Part shown: positions 1-7,530 of the stretch, piece after piece
Layout: each line of letters begins with the position of its first letter
Position numbering within the stretch: position 1 is the first letter of the stretch
DNA from: PALSA-693 sp963781155
GTDB taxonomy: Bacteria; Actinomycetota; Acidimicrobiia; Acidimicrobiales; Palsa-688
Length of the DNA stretch: 64,000 bases
Assembly: GCA_963781155.1 (NCBI GenBank)
Contig: CAWAEC010000016.1
Coordinates: 310,001-374,000, forward strand
Direction of reading: 5' to 3'
Made by a program: the position numbers and the translations under genes
The notes under the pieces: model-generated
The model's database searches: none
What the model saw: the letters and a program-made list of their open reading frames with translations, nothing else
Told to the model about the DNA's origin: nothing

Positions 1-29
1 GGTGCTCTGCCAAATTGAGCTACTGCCCT
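1..29 (-). tRNA. tRNA 5' portion, probably tRNA-Trp (truncated by window edge)
   Basis: Reading the minus strand from position 29 gives AGGGCAGTAGCTCAATTTGG followed by CAGAGCACC. This is a canonical acceptor 5' strand and D-arm (TAGCTCA...GGCAGAGC). The anticodon lies outside the window. Identity is inferred from context: in many actinobacteria the order is tRNA-Thr, tRNA-Met, rpmG, ..., tRNA-Trp, secE, nusG, and the first three are present here on the same strand. Confidence 0.75.
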
Positions 30-163
30 CTGCAGATCATCTGCGGGTCGGGTCCTTCCGGGCTTGAGGATAGCACCAGTCGGGCTCAATCTGGCCGGCG
101 CGCCGGGGTGCCCGGGCGGCCCCCAACTACGTCGCGGCGGACCGCCGGATCACCGATTGGTCG

Positions 164-760
164 TCAGGTGGCCTGCAGGGCGGGAACCAAGTCGATGTCC
201 TCACCCCCGTTGTCGCCCCGGGTACCTGGAAGCAGCGTGACCCCACTGGCCAGAACGACCAGATAGGCCGAATCCCACTGGAACGCGAAGGTCCAGAAGG
301 GACCGTAGCGTCCGACGTCCACCAGACAGACCGGGCCCTGGAGCAGCGCGGCCGCGAGGTCAGCCTCGGCGTCGCCGGAGATCCGTCCGACCAGGTGGCG
401 CTCGCCGACGGTGAGCTCAATCGCTCGGGCCTGGGCTCGGGACCCGGACGGGGGGATCGGTAGGGCCAGCGCGCTCGGCAGGGGTGCGGGCGGTGGCGGA
501 ATCTGGCTGGCGCCGGCGGCGGTCAAGGTCGCGGCGGCCGGGTCGGTGCGAGGAACCGAGCGAGGGGTGGGCACCGGCGCCACCGGCACGACCGAGTACA
601 CCCGGCCCTCGGTGGCTGCCACCCGGCGCAGGATGCGTAGCTGGTCGGCCTCGTACGCCCGGTTCACGCGGCGACGGTCGCGCCGCCACTGCCGCCGCTC
701 CATCCAGGACAGCCGCTCGAGGGGGTGAGGGCGGGGGCGTTGGCGGGAACGGATGGCCAT
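164..760 (-). CDS. hypothetical protein, proline/alanine-rich linker
   Basis: Encodes 198 residues of unrecognised function. The ATG at 760 is chosen because AAGGAGGT sits six bases upstream; the open frame runs on to 847 without another good signal. The N-terminal third is very basic (arginine-rich, about residues 1-50), followed by a Pro/Ala-rich stretch around residues 75-110. A more ordinary C-terminal part contains a GERHLVGRISGDAEADLAAA segment and ends in an acidic patch. No signal peptide or membrane segment is seen. It lies between the partial tRNA and a divergent MarR gene, with about 120 bp between the two starts. That spacer could hold a shared MarR operator. Confidence 0.6.
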   Translation of the reverse strand: MAIRSRQRPRPHPLERLSWMERRQWRRDRRRVNRAYEADQLRILRRVAATEGRVYSVVPVAPVPTPRSVPRTDPAAATLTAAGASQIPPPPAPLPSALALPIPPSGSRAQARAIELTVGERHLVGRISGDAEADLAAALLQGPVCLVDVGRYGPFWTFAFQWDSAYLVVLASGVTLLPGTRGDNGGEDIDLVPALQAT

Positions 761-883
761 GGGGTGACCTCCTTCGCGGGGGAAGCGGAAGTGAGCTTGA
801 ACTGAAGACGCTCTAACATCCATGTCATATATGCTTAAGTCTGTCAACTATTCAGGAGGTGTGACATCGGCTACACTGAGGGG

Positions 884-1390
884 GTGGGGTTCCCGCCAAC
901 CGAGTCGCTGGCAATTACGAGCGAGTCGGGGGCTTGGGATGAGGGTTCGGGTGGCGTGTCGGCCGTCGACCTGGAGTTGGCCTGGCAGGCGATCTGGTTG
1001 ATGGACCGCACCAAACAGGACATCCGCGAGATCGCAGACGAGGAGGGCCTGTCGATCGCCCAGCTTGATGTGCTGCGCCGCCTGCGCGTGCACGGCCCGA
1101 GCCCGATGCGCCGGTTGGCCGAGCAGATGAACTGCGAGGCATCCAACCTGACCGGCCTGGTCGACCGGCTGGAAGCCAGAGGTCTCGTGGAGCGCCGGCC
1201 CGACCCCAACGACCGGCGCATCCGGCTGTTGGCGCTGACCTCGGCTGGTGAGGCCATGAGCCAGAAAGCCTGGATCGCCGTGGCGAGAAGATGCCGGCTG
1301 ACCTCACTGAGCGATGAGGACCGGGGGTTGCTGGCTGACCTGCTGCGGCGGGCGATCCGGGCCCCGTCGGCCGTCAGTCAGAGCCACTAG
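884..1390 (+). CDS. MarR-family transcriptional regulator
   Basis: A 168-residue winged-helix regulator. The first helices (LELAWQAIWLMDRTKQDIRE) form the dimerisation part. The recognition region PMRRLAEQMNCEASNLTGLV and the wing DPNDRRIRLLALTSAG are typical MarR. The listed start is GTG 884. The N-terminal 25 residues look extra for the family, so a later start is possible. It is divergent from the hypothetical gene at 164-760 and convergent with the anti-sigma gene. MarR proteins usually bind near their own promoter and respond to small phenolic or lipophilic ligands; the ligand cannot be read here. Confidence 0.85.
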   Translation: MGFPPTESLAITSESGAWDEGSGGVSAVDLELAWQAIWLMDRTKQDIREIADEEGLSIAQLDVLRRLRVHGPSPMRRLAEQMNCEASNLTGLVDRLEARGLVERRPDPNDRRIRLLALTSAGEAMSQKAWIAVARRCRLTSLSDEDRGLLADLLRRAIRAPSAVSQSH

Positions 1391-1483
1391 GGCGAAGAGG
1401 CCGGGTGCGGCGGCCACGCACCGCGCCGCCACCAGAGACGGCTACCCCACAACGTGTCCCGCGTGCCGGCAGACCGGGGGCGA

Positions 1484-1533
1484 TACGACAGAGAATGCGT
1501 TCGACGCCCGCAATCCGGGCTTTCTCTGTCGTA
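1484..1533. repeat. nested inverted repeat, copy 1
   Basis: Outer arms TACGACAGAGAA and TTCTCTGTCGTA pair perfectly over 12 bp. Inside lies a second small palindrome, GCCCG-CAATC-CGGGC. The right half (CCGCAATCCGNGCTTTCTCTG and the next bases) recurs in copy 2, so this is a repeated element and not a single terminator. There is no clear T-run after either arm. It may be a REP-like element or a bidirectional transcription barrier. Confidence 0.75.
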
Positions 1534-1559
1534 ATTCACACCCATCCAAACCGGGGCGC

Positions 1560-1606
1560 ACGACAGAGAAGGCGTCACGGACCGCAATCCGCGCTTTCTC
1601 TGTCGT
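1560..1606. repeat. nested inverted repeat, copy 2
   Basis: Outer arms ACGACAGAGAA and TTCTCTGTCGT pair perfectly over 11 bp, and the inner part is again GC-rich around CGCAATCCG. It starts 75-76 bp after copy 1, in the same orientation. Loop sequences differ while the arms are kept, which suggests selection on the stem or spread of a small mobile repeat. Confidence 0.75.
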
Positions 1607-1736
1607 ATCGTCCCGCCTCGCAACGCGGGGAGAAGGGTCCGCGACGCCCGGACAGGCTCGACTGGCCAACCGCGGCCATGCCCACTCCCTCGACCGGTGC
1701 AGCGGTCGCAGCGGTCGCAGCGGTCGCGAGTTCGCC

Positions 1737-2138
1737 TTAGCCCGCCTCCGCCAACCCCGGCCGGCGCCGGTTGATCCACATGAGGATGCCGGCCGCCCCC
1801 GCCGCCGCCGTCGCCACCGTGATCCCCCCGACGTACGCCATGCGCACCACCCGCCGCACCCCGCCGGGCGTCGCATCCGCGCCGACTGCGGCGAGGGCAT
1901 CCAGCACCGCGGCCATGGCGCCGGGCGGCGTCTCCACCTCCTCCTGGCGCATGGCCCGCAGGTGGCGCAGGATGCGCCGGTACGCGGCCACCTCGGCCTG
2001 GCAGCGCAGGCACGTCGTCACGTGCTCGGCCACTCGCTCGTCGACGTCCGGTTCGCCGGCAGCCACGCTCGGCAGGAGGACCGCGGCCTGCCGGCAGTCG
2101 GCGGTGCGGAGCCGAACGATCTCAGCTAGCCCGCGCAT
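1737..2138 (-). CDS. zinc-finger anti-sigma factor
   Basis: A 133-residue protein. The cytoplasmic N-terminal domain carries the anti-sigma zinc motif H-x3-C-x2-C (HVTTCLRC, about residues 39-46). One transmembrane helix follows at about residues 101-121 (YVGGITVATAAAGAAGILMW). It should bind the ECF sigma factor encoded just upstream. Its ATG lies inside the last codons of the sigma gene, a 17-base overlap that indicates translational coupling. The signal that releases the sigma factor is unknown. Confidence 0.85.
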   Translation of the reverse strand: MRGLAEIVRLRTADCRQAAVLLPSVAAGEPDVDERVAEHVTTCLRCQAEVAAYRRILRHLRAMRQEEVETPPGAMAAVLDALAAVGADATPGGVRRVVRMAYVGGITVATAAAGAAGILMWINRRRPGLAEAG

Positions 2139-2784
2139 CTTCTGTTTGTTCCGCCTGGTCGGGCGCGAGCAGGTCCCGAAGGCGCCGCCGGGCCCGGTGC
2201 ACGCGGACCTTGGCGGCGGCCTCGCTGATCCCGAGCTCTGACGCGATGGAGCCGTGCGCCATGTCGTAGATGTCTCGCAGGACGATCACTTGCCGCAGCC
2301 GCCAGGGCAGCCGGGCCAGAGCGCGGGCGACGCGCGCCCGCTCGTCCTCATCCGACATCCACATCTCGGGATCATGATCCGGTCGCAGGTCGACCACGGG
2401 AGCATCGTCGGGAAGAGTCTCGGTCCGGGTCCGGGCCCGTTGCGCCAGCAGGGTGGCCGAACAGTTGGCCGTGATGCGGTACAGCCAGGTCGTGAACTGG
2501 GCATCGCCCCGGAACTGTCGTAGTCCGCGGTAGGCCCGCAGGTACGCCTCCTGGACAACATCACGGGCATCGTCCTCGTGGCCGGTCAGCCGGAACGCCA
2601 ACGTGTAGGCACCGCCATAGGTGCGGCGAACCAACTCGTCAACAGCCGCCCGATCCCCACCCCGGGCCGCGTCGACGAGGTCGGCGAGCTCCGTACGTGC
2701 GGGGAGCGCGAGGACAACGGCCGGCTCGACCGCCTCACCCGATCCAGGATCGGGCGGCAACGCGGCGGCCGCGGAGTCGGTTAC
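2122..2784 (-). CDS. ECF-type RNA polymerase sigma factor
   Basis: Sigma-70 region 2 is clear (LVDAARGGDRAAVDELVRRT, then DDARDVVQEAYLRAYRGL and FTTWLYRITANCS). Region 4 is clear too (ALARLPWRLRQVIVLRDIY and a helix-turn-helix ending in AAKVRVHRARRRLRDLL). The 5' end is not settled. No ATG, GTG or TTG lies between the end of rpmG and region 2. The nearest open starts are a TTG at 2907 inside rpmG and a TTG inside region 2. The coordinate 2784 is the point where the frame leaves rpmG (a GTA overlapping the rpmG stop) and is only nominal. It is coupled to the downstream anti-sigma gene. Confidence 0.85.
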   Translation of the reverse strand, partial: VTDSAAAALPPDPGSGEAVEPAVVLALPARTELADLVDAARGGDRAAVDELVRRTYGGAYTLAFRLTGHEDDARDVVQEAYLRAYRGLRQFRGDAQFTTWLYRITANCSATLLAQRARTRTETLPDDAPVVDLRPDHDPEMWMSDEDERARVARALARLPWRLRQVIVLRDIYDMAHGSIASELGISEAAAKVRVHRARRRLRDLLAPDQAEQTEDARAS

Positions 2785-2945
2785 CGGGTCTCCTTGTGGA
2801 GCGTGTGCTGGCGGTCCCAGCGGCAGTACTTCTTCATCTCGATCCGCTCGCGATCGTTCTGCTTGTTCTTCATGGTGATGTAGTTGCGGCGCTTGCAGAC
2901 CTCGCAAGCCAGGGTCACCTTGACCCGCTTCTCGTTCTTCGGCAC
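2781..2945 (-). CDS. rpmG: 50S ribosomal protein L33
   Basis: A 54-residue ribosomal protein starting at GTG 2945 after GAGGAGACGAG. It begins PKNEKRVKVTLACEVCKRRN and retains Cys pairs (CEVC near residues 14-17; a single C near 41 in KKYCRWDRQH). The second zinc pair is therefore incomplete, which suggests a partly zinc-independent form. It lies downstream of tRNA-Thr and tRNA-Met on the same strand and is probably co-transcribed. It was too short to be prominent among larger overlapping frames, but its family identity is firm. Confidence 0.93.
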   Translation of the reverse strand: MPKNEKRVKVTLACEVCKRRNYITMKNKQNDRERIEMKKYCRWDRQHTLHKETR

Positions 2946-2998
2946 GACCTCGTCTCCTCTAACACTTTCTGATACTCATTGGACTGGACTTGCTTCGG

Positions 2999-3072
2999 TA
3001 GCGGCGGTCGGACTTGAACCGACGACAACTCGATTATGAGCCGAGTGCTCTGACCAACTGAGCTACGCCGCC
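2999..3072 (-). tRNA. tRNA-Met (CAT), elongator type
   Basis: On the minus strand the gene starts GGCGGCGTAGCTCAGTTGGT, has anticodon stem-loop CTCGG-CTCATAA-TCGAG with anticodon CAT, and a T-arm with GGTTCAAGTCC. The acceptor stem closes with CGCCGCT. It lacks the unpaired first base and the GGG/CCC anticodon stem of initiator tRNA, so elongator Met is favoured. CCA is not encoded. Confidence 0.95.
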
Positions 3073-3073
3073 G

Positions 3074-3146
3074 AGCCCCCTGTCGGAATCGAACCGACGA
3101 CACCAGCCTTACCATGGCTGTGCTCTGCCGACTGAGCTAAGGGGGC
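3074..3146 (-). tRNA. tRNA-Thr (GGT)
   Basis: On the minus strand it starts GCCCCCTTAGCTCAGTCGGC and has anticodon stem-loop CAGCC-ATGGTAA-GGCTG with anticodon GGT. The T-arm is GGTTCGATTCC and the acceptor closes with AGGGGGC. Only one base separates it from tRNA-Met. CCA is not encoded. Confidence 0.95.
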
Positions 3147-3171
3147 AAAAAATCTCCCTCTGACCAGGGAG
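3147..3171 (-). terminator. terminator-like hairpin immediately upstream of tRNA-Thr
   Basis: On the minus strand CTCCCT-GGTCAG-AGGGAG forms a 6-bp hairpin followed by A and six T residues, ending one base before tRNA-Thr. Such a position would stop transcription just before the tRNAs unless relieved. The left arm also pairs with an upstream GGGAGTTT (3181-3188), see the neighbouring entry. Confidence 0.55.
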
Positions 3172-3188
3172 TTTATCACCAAACTCCC
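3167..3188 (-). promoter_or_regulatory. competing (antiterminator-like) hairpin before tRNA-Thr
   Basis: GGGAGTTT (3188-3181) pairs perfectly with AAACTCCC (3174-3167) around a GGTGAT loop. The CTCCC strand is the same one used by the terminator-like hairpin at 3154-3171, so the two structures exclude each other. Whether the first arm is transcribed depends on the start site. The nearest promoter guess (3189-3218) would place the start close to, or inside, this arm. Confidence 0.4.
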
Positions 3189-3218
3189 TTTATCCGATGT
3201 TTCTACACGTAATGACAA
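3189..3218 (-). promoter_or_regulatory. candidate promoter for tRNA-Thr/tRNA-Met/rpmG
   Basis: On the minus strand TTGTCA (3218-3213) is followed after 18 bases by GATAAA (3194-3189). Both are recognisable sigma-70-like hexamers in an AT-richer patch. No transcript data support it. Confidence 0.35.
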
Positions 3219-3874
3219 CACATAGCGTGAAACGCCGCGCTATTCCCCGGTGTCCGAGGCTGGCATCGGGTCGCCCCACGGTACACCGGCGCATGTGGCG
3301 ACGTGGTCCGATGACCTGCAACCCTTGCCGCGTTCGCCCGACCGTTCGGTGCAGGCCTACTGACGCTGCCCCCTGACCCAACGAAGGGCCGCGAGACAGG
3401 CCACCAGCTCGAGACCCGGTGGGCGGCGCCAGGAGCGGAGATCAGCCGCAGCCAGCCGTGGGCCCGTGCCGGGCCCCCCGGCAGCAGTTGCGCCGGCGGC
3501 AATGGGCGTCAGGAGACGGTCGGCCCCGCACCTCCGAGCACGGACCGAGGCTGACCCCAGGGCGGGGCCAGGTGCGCAGACGGGCAGGCGGGCAGACGGG
3601 CAGACGGGCAGGCGCGCGACCGGCGCCGCCACCCCGGAGGACACGACGCCAAAGGACCCCCGCCCACAGTTTGCTCGCGCTGAGTCATCAATACGGAGAA
3701 TCCCAAACGAAAAATACCGTATCTAATGGATGTATCTAATCGGTATCAAATGATCAATGTTGACATTGCCATTTTTAAGCAGTAGGAAGCGGTGATCAAA
3801 GCACAGAGGTGGGTCTCGCCTCGCCTTTTCGGGTTCGGCGAGTCGCCATCTTTCGAACCGAGAAGGGGCTATCT
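3219..3874. other. long gene-poor spacer before the secreted protein gene
   Basis: No gene is supported in this stretch; overlapping frames on both strands have no family signal. It contains four tandem 8-mers GGGCAGRC at 3582-3613. An AT-rich segment at about 3685-3780 has GTATCTAAT twice, 13 bp apart (3719-3727 and 3732-3740), bracketed by ATACCG and CGGTAT. The AT-rich end probably carries the promoter of the downstream gene. Confidence 0.6.
3760..3788 (+). promoter_or_regulatory. candidate promoter of the secreted protein gene
   Basis: TTGACA at 3760-3765 matches the -35 consensus, and 17 bases later is TAGGAA (3783-3788), a weak -10. It lies about 87 bases before the chosen ATG, at the end of the only AT-rich patch in the area. 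Confidence 0.35.
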
Positions 3875-6847
3875 ATGAACAATCGGGGAGACATACAAGA
3901 AAGACCGAGGCATCGACCACGGCGGAGAACCATTGCCGCTGGATTATCAGTGGTCGCCGCCTTGTTCTCGACACTTGCTGGTGTCGCATTGCTTTCCGCT
4001 CAATCTGCCTCTGCTGTGACGCCGCCGCAAACATCGGCAGGGACCGACTTTTGGTTGGCGTTCGAAGGCAACTATGACGACCAGAGCGACCTGTTCCTGT
4101 TCATCTCCGGGAGCACAGCCACGACAGGGACCGTCACCGATCCTGGGATCTCGTTCTCCCAATCGTTCACTGTCACGCCGGGTACCGTGACCCAGGTCGC
4201 GGTTCCGACCAACGCCCAGGACGCGAACAGCGACTCAGTGGACCCGGACGGTATCCACGTCACCGCAGGATCACCCGTGTCGGTATACGGTCTGAACACC
4301 GAGGAATACACGACAGACGGTTACCTTGGCCTGCCGACCAATATCCTGGGCACCTCCTATCTGGTTGAGGGGTATACGGGTGGCTTCGGACTCGGATCGG
4401 ATTTTGCCGTCGTGGGGACCCAGGACAACACCACCGTGACGATTGATCCGGTAGAGACTGTCGGGACCCACACGGCAGGGACTCCCTATACGGTCGATCT
4501 TAGCCAGGGCCAGGTGTATCAGCTGGGTGACAGCGGGACCGGAGACCTCTCCGGTACCTCGATCTCCTCCACGAACCCGGTGGCCGTGTTTGCCGGCAAC
4601 GGCTGTGCCGATGTGCCGCCGCAAGATGTCGCGTGCAACACCTTGACCGAGGAGATGACGCCCACCGTCACGTGGGGCACGGATTTCCTGACCGAGCCGC
4701 TCGCCACCCGCTCGGGAGACACCTTCCGGTTCATGGCCAGTGAGAACGGCACGACGGTCAATGTGAACGGCTCGCCCGTCGCCACGCTGAACGCCGGTCA
4801 GTTCTACGAGACGATCCTGTCGAGCGCGTCGGAGATCACCTCCAACAACCCCATCCAGGTGATGCAGTACTCAAACGGTTCGTCGTATGACGGGGCCAAC
4901 GCTGACCCCTTCGACATCACCATTCCACCGTATGAGCAATTCCTCAACAGCTATACGGTCACGACCGAACCGAACGGAGCGGATCCTGCGATCACCAACA
5001 ACTACATCAACGTGGTGGCCCCGACCTCTGAAGTCGGCAGCGTGACGCTCGATGGCACGCCAATTCCGGCAAGCGATTTTGCCCCCATCGGGTCCTCTAC
5101 GTTCTCGGGTGCGCAGCTTTCGGTTGCGTTCGGTGACCACAACTTGGCCGGTCCCTTACCCTTCGGCGTCACCGTGTATGGCTATGGAGGCTATGACGGA
5201 TACGGGTACCCGGGTGGCTTCACCTTGTCGCCCATTGCGACCGTCAGTCAGGTGTCGCTGACGACGACAGGGGGTTCCGGAGTCGTAGGGACCCAGGCCT
5301 GCTCCACGGCAACGGCTACCGATCAAAACGGCAATCCGGTCAGTGGCGTCCGCGTGGACTTCACCGTGACGGGGGTCAACCCGAACGCCGGATTCGCCTA
5401 TACCGGTAGCAACGGCCAGGCGCAATACTGCTACACCGGTCAGAATGCGGGCCAGGACAGCATCGTGGCCGCGGTCGGGTCGGTGCACAGCACGGCAGCC
5501 ACGTGGACCTGGACTCTGGCGCCGACCACCGTGGCGACCTCGCTGTCGGGGGGTGGCCAGTCGGGGACCAGCATCTCTGTCCCGCCCGGAACGGGAGTAA
5601 CCGATCAAGCCACCTTGAGCGGCGCCAACGCCGCCACCGCCACCGGGACGGTGACCTACGACGTGTACTCGAACGCCGGCTGCACCGACCTGGTCAACAG
5701 CGGTATGGCGCAGACGATCAGCACCCCGGGGACGCTCCCAGCGTCCGCTGCCGTGTCGCTGAGCACGCCAGGGACCTACTACTGGGAGGCCACTTACTCC
5801 GGTGACACCGCCAACGCCGGCTCCCCGAGCACCTGTGGCGCGACCGGAGAAGTCGAGACCGTGAGCTCGGTCGCCCAGGCCACCAGCCTGGCCACCTCCC
5901 TCGCGGGCGGCGGTCAGACAGGGACATCGATCACCGTCCCATCCGGGACCCCTGTCACGGACGCTGCCACCCTGAGCGGCACCAACGCGGCGAGCGCCAC
6001 CGGGACGGTGACCTACAACGTGTACTCCGACGCTGGCTGCACCATGCTGGCCAGCCCCGGTACCGCCGAGTCCATCACCAAGCCGGGCAGCCTGCCACCG
6101 TCGGCCCCGGTCACCCTGAGCGGCTCCGGTCCTTATTATTGGCAGGCCAGCTATTCGGGTGACGCCAACAACAAGGGGTCGACCAGCACGTGCGGTTCTG
6201 CCGGCGAAGTGGAGACGGTCACCGCCGCCACCACTGCGCCCGGACTTGACGGGCCGCTGGTCCACGCCTTCAACGGGAACGGCAAGGTGACAGCCACGAT
6301 CTCGCCGTCGGCGAACGATCTGCTCGTGGCCTTCGTGGCCGGTTGTGGGCCCTCTTCCACGCCCCAGACCGCTCAGGTCACCGGCGGCGGGCTCACGTGG
6401 ACGTTCCTCGGGCGCACCAACGGTGAGCATGGCACCACGGAAGTCTGGTCTGCTCGAGCCTCCGGGACCGCAAAGGTGCCGGTCAAGGCCGCGCTGAGCA
6501 GCACCGGCTACCCCGTGTACCTGACGGTGGCGGCCTTCAGCAACGCAACCGGCACCGGCAAGGTCACTGGTACATCCGGCGCTACGGGAGCTCCGACCTG
6601 GGCGTTGACGACGAGTTCCTCACCCTCGTGGGTGTGGGGCGTCGGCAACGACCCTCAGGCGGCGACGGGGCGAAAGGTCCCGGCTGGTCAGACGTTGGAG
6701 TCCCAAAAGCTGGACGCGTCCACGCAGGACACCTTCTGGGTCCAGTCGCTGAATGCCGAAAAAGCGCCTGCTGGCTCCAGTGCCACGATCAGTGACAAGG
6801 CCCCGACGTCCGATCCGTGGAACCTGACCTTGGTCGAGATCCTGTAA
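3875..6847 (+). CDS. large secreted protein with IgGFc-binding-like and Ig-like domains
   Basis: A 990-residue exported protein. The ATG at 3875 follows AGAAGGGG; the open frame extends to 3809 without a good signal. Residues 1-47 are a signal peptide (RPRRRTIAAG start, ending SAQSASA). Residues about 50-450 resemble the bacterial IgGFc-binding N-terminal domain (TDFWLAFEGNY opening). Residues about 462-545 look like an invasin/Big-1-type Ig domain (TATDQNGNPVSGVRVDFTV). Residues about 548-663 and 668-783 are two close copies of an Ig-like repeat, each opening ATSL-GGGQ-GTSI and ending STCG-GEVETV. The C-terminal 200 residues are unassigned. No sortase motif or C-terminal anchor is seen, so it is probably released or loosely wall-bound. 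An adhesive role is inferred. Confidence 0.8.
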   Translation: MNNRGDIQERPRHRPRRRTIAAGLSVVAALFSTLAGVALLSAQSASAVTPPQTSAGTDFWLAFEGNYDDQSDLFLFISGSTATTGTVTDPGISFSQSFTVTPGTVTQVAVPTNAQDANSDSVDPDGIHVTAGSPVSVYGLNTEEYTTDGYLGLPTNILGTSYLVEGYTGGFGLGSDFAVVGTQDNTTVTIDPVETVGTHTAGTPYTVDLSQGQVYQLGDSGTGDLSGTSISSTNPVAVFAGNGCADVPPQDVACNTLTEEMTPTVTWGTDFLTEPLATRSGDTFRFMASENGTTVNVNGSPVATLNAGQFYETILSSASEITSNNPIQVMQYSNGSSYDGANADPFDITIPPYEQFLNSYTVTTEPNGADPAITNNYINVVAPTSEVGSVTLDGTPIPASDFAPIGSSTFSGAQLSVAFGDHNLAGPLPFGVTVYGYGGYDGYGYPGGFTLSPIATVSQVSLTTTGGSGVVGTQACSTATATDQNGNPVSGVRVDFTVTGVNPNAGFAYTGSNGQAQYCYTGQNAGQDSIVAAVGSVHSTAATWTWTLAPTTVATSLSGGGQSGTSISVPPGTGVTDQATLSGANAATATGTVTYDVYSNAGCTDLVNSGMAQTISTPGTLPASAAVSLSTPGTYYWEATYSGDTANAGSPSTCGATGEVETVSSVAQATSLATSLAGGGQTGTSITVPSGTPVTDAATLSGTNAASATGTVTYNVYSDAGCTMLASPGTAESITKPGSLPPSAPVTLSGSGPYYWQASYSGDANNKGSTSTCGSAGEVETVTAATTAPGLDGPLVHAFNGNGKVTATISPSANDLLVAFVAGCGPSSTPQTAQVTGGGLTWTFLGRTNGEHGTTEVWSARASGTAKVPVKAALSSTGYPVYLTVAAFSNATGTGKVTGTSGATGAPTWALTTSSSPSWVWGVGNDPQAATGRKVPAGQTLESQKLDASTQDTFWVQSLNAEKAPAGSSATISDKAPTSDPWNLTLVEIL

Positions 6848-6881
6848 CACCCTCACCAGGGTCCTGACGACCCTCGCGGCA

Positions 6882-6916
6882 GGTTGGGCGCCGATTCCAA
6901 GAATCGGCGCCCAACC
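6882..6916 (+). terminator. strong hairpin after the secreted protein gene
   Basis: GGTTGGGCGCCGATT pairs with AATCGGCGCCCAACC, a perfect 15-bp stem with a 5-base loop, 35 bases after the stop codon. There is no T-run, as is common for actinobacterial terminators. Confidence 0.7.
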
Positions 6917-6991
6917 GCGTCGGGACCCCTGCCGGTCGGCCGCCGCGGGGTGGGAAGGCGGTCGAGTCCGGTCGTTTACGCTGGCGGTTCC

Positions 6992-7483
6992 ATGAAATAC
7001 CGGTTGGCCACCCACGATGACGCCGAAGCGATCCGCAGCATCTACAACCGGGAGGTCCTGGGTTCGACGGTCACGTTCGACATCGTCCCTCGCACCGAGG
7101 AGGACCAGCTGGCCTGGATGGACGAGCACAGCGGCGTGCACCCCGCGGTGGTCGCAGTTGATGACTTCGACCGGGTGTGCGGCTTCGGGTGCCTGTCGCC
7201 CTACCGGTCACGGCCTGGATACCGGACGACCGTCGAGGACTCCGTCTACGTGGACGCAGAGGTACGGGGACAGGGTGTCGGGAGAGGGCTTCTGGATGAG
7301 CTGGTCTCGCTGGCCGGGGCCCACGGTTTTCACGCTGTCATGGCCCGCATCGTTCGCGGCCACCAGACGTCCATCGCCCTGCATGAGGCGTGCGGATTCC
7401 AGCTGGTGGGCGTGGAGCGCGAGGTAGGCCGCAAGTTCGGTCGGTGGCTGGACGTCGTCCTCATGCAACTGCTCGTCGGCTGA
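6992..7483 (+). CDS. GNAT N-acetyltransferase, phosphinothricin/methionine-sulfoximine type
   Basis: A 163-residue acetyltransferase that would transfer acetyl from acetyl-CoA to an amino-acid-like amine. It opens YRLATHDDAEAIRSIYNREV and has the family phrase SPYRSRPGYRTTVEDSVYVD. The acetyl-CoA pyrophosphate loop RGQGVGRGLLDELV is at about residues 90-105, followed by the H-ACGFQLVGV element. This matches the PAT/MddA group. ATG 6992 is chosen by family length although no clear ribosome-binding site precedes it. It stands alone after a terminator. Confidence 0.85.
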   Translation: MKYRLATHDDAEAIRSIYNREVLGSTVTFDIVPRTEEDQLAWMDEHSGVHPAVVAVDDFDRVCGFGCLSPYRSRPGYRTTVEDSVYVDAEVRGQGVGRGLLDELVSLAGAHGFHAVMARIVRGHQTSIALHEACGFQLVGVEREVGRKFGRWLDVVLMQLLVG

Positions 7484-7530
7484 CAGGCTGGTAGCCGGGT
7501 CCTTGTTCCGGCCGGGAATCAGGCGAGTAA

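Larger units (their letters stand above)
1391..1736. other. convergent intergenic spacer with two nested hairpins and a short tandem repeat
   Basis: No convincing gene lies in these 346 bases between the converging MarR and anti-sigma genes. It holds two similar inverted repeats (1484-1533 and 1560-1606) and three perfect copies of the 9-mer CAGCGGTCG at 1700-1726. Open frames crossing it are shadows with no family signal. Confidence 0.7.

Noticed and set aside
1484..1606. Integron attC sites
   Set aside because: The nested hairpins lack the RYYYAAC/GTTRRRY core sites, there is no integrase, and they lie between ordinary chromosomal genes.
1700..1726. Three CAGCGGTCG copies considered as a binding-site array
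   Set aside because: Directly abutting 9-mers at the end of a gene in GC-rich DNA; simple slippage is sufficient.
3582..3613. Short tandem repeats considered as a CRISPR or iteron array
   Set aside because: Four 8-base units directly abutting with no spacers; too short and simple for either.
5156..6430. 424-residue minus-strand open frame
   Set aside because: Antisense of the Ig-like repeats of the secreted protein; Gly/Arg-rich without any motif.
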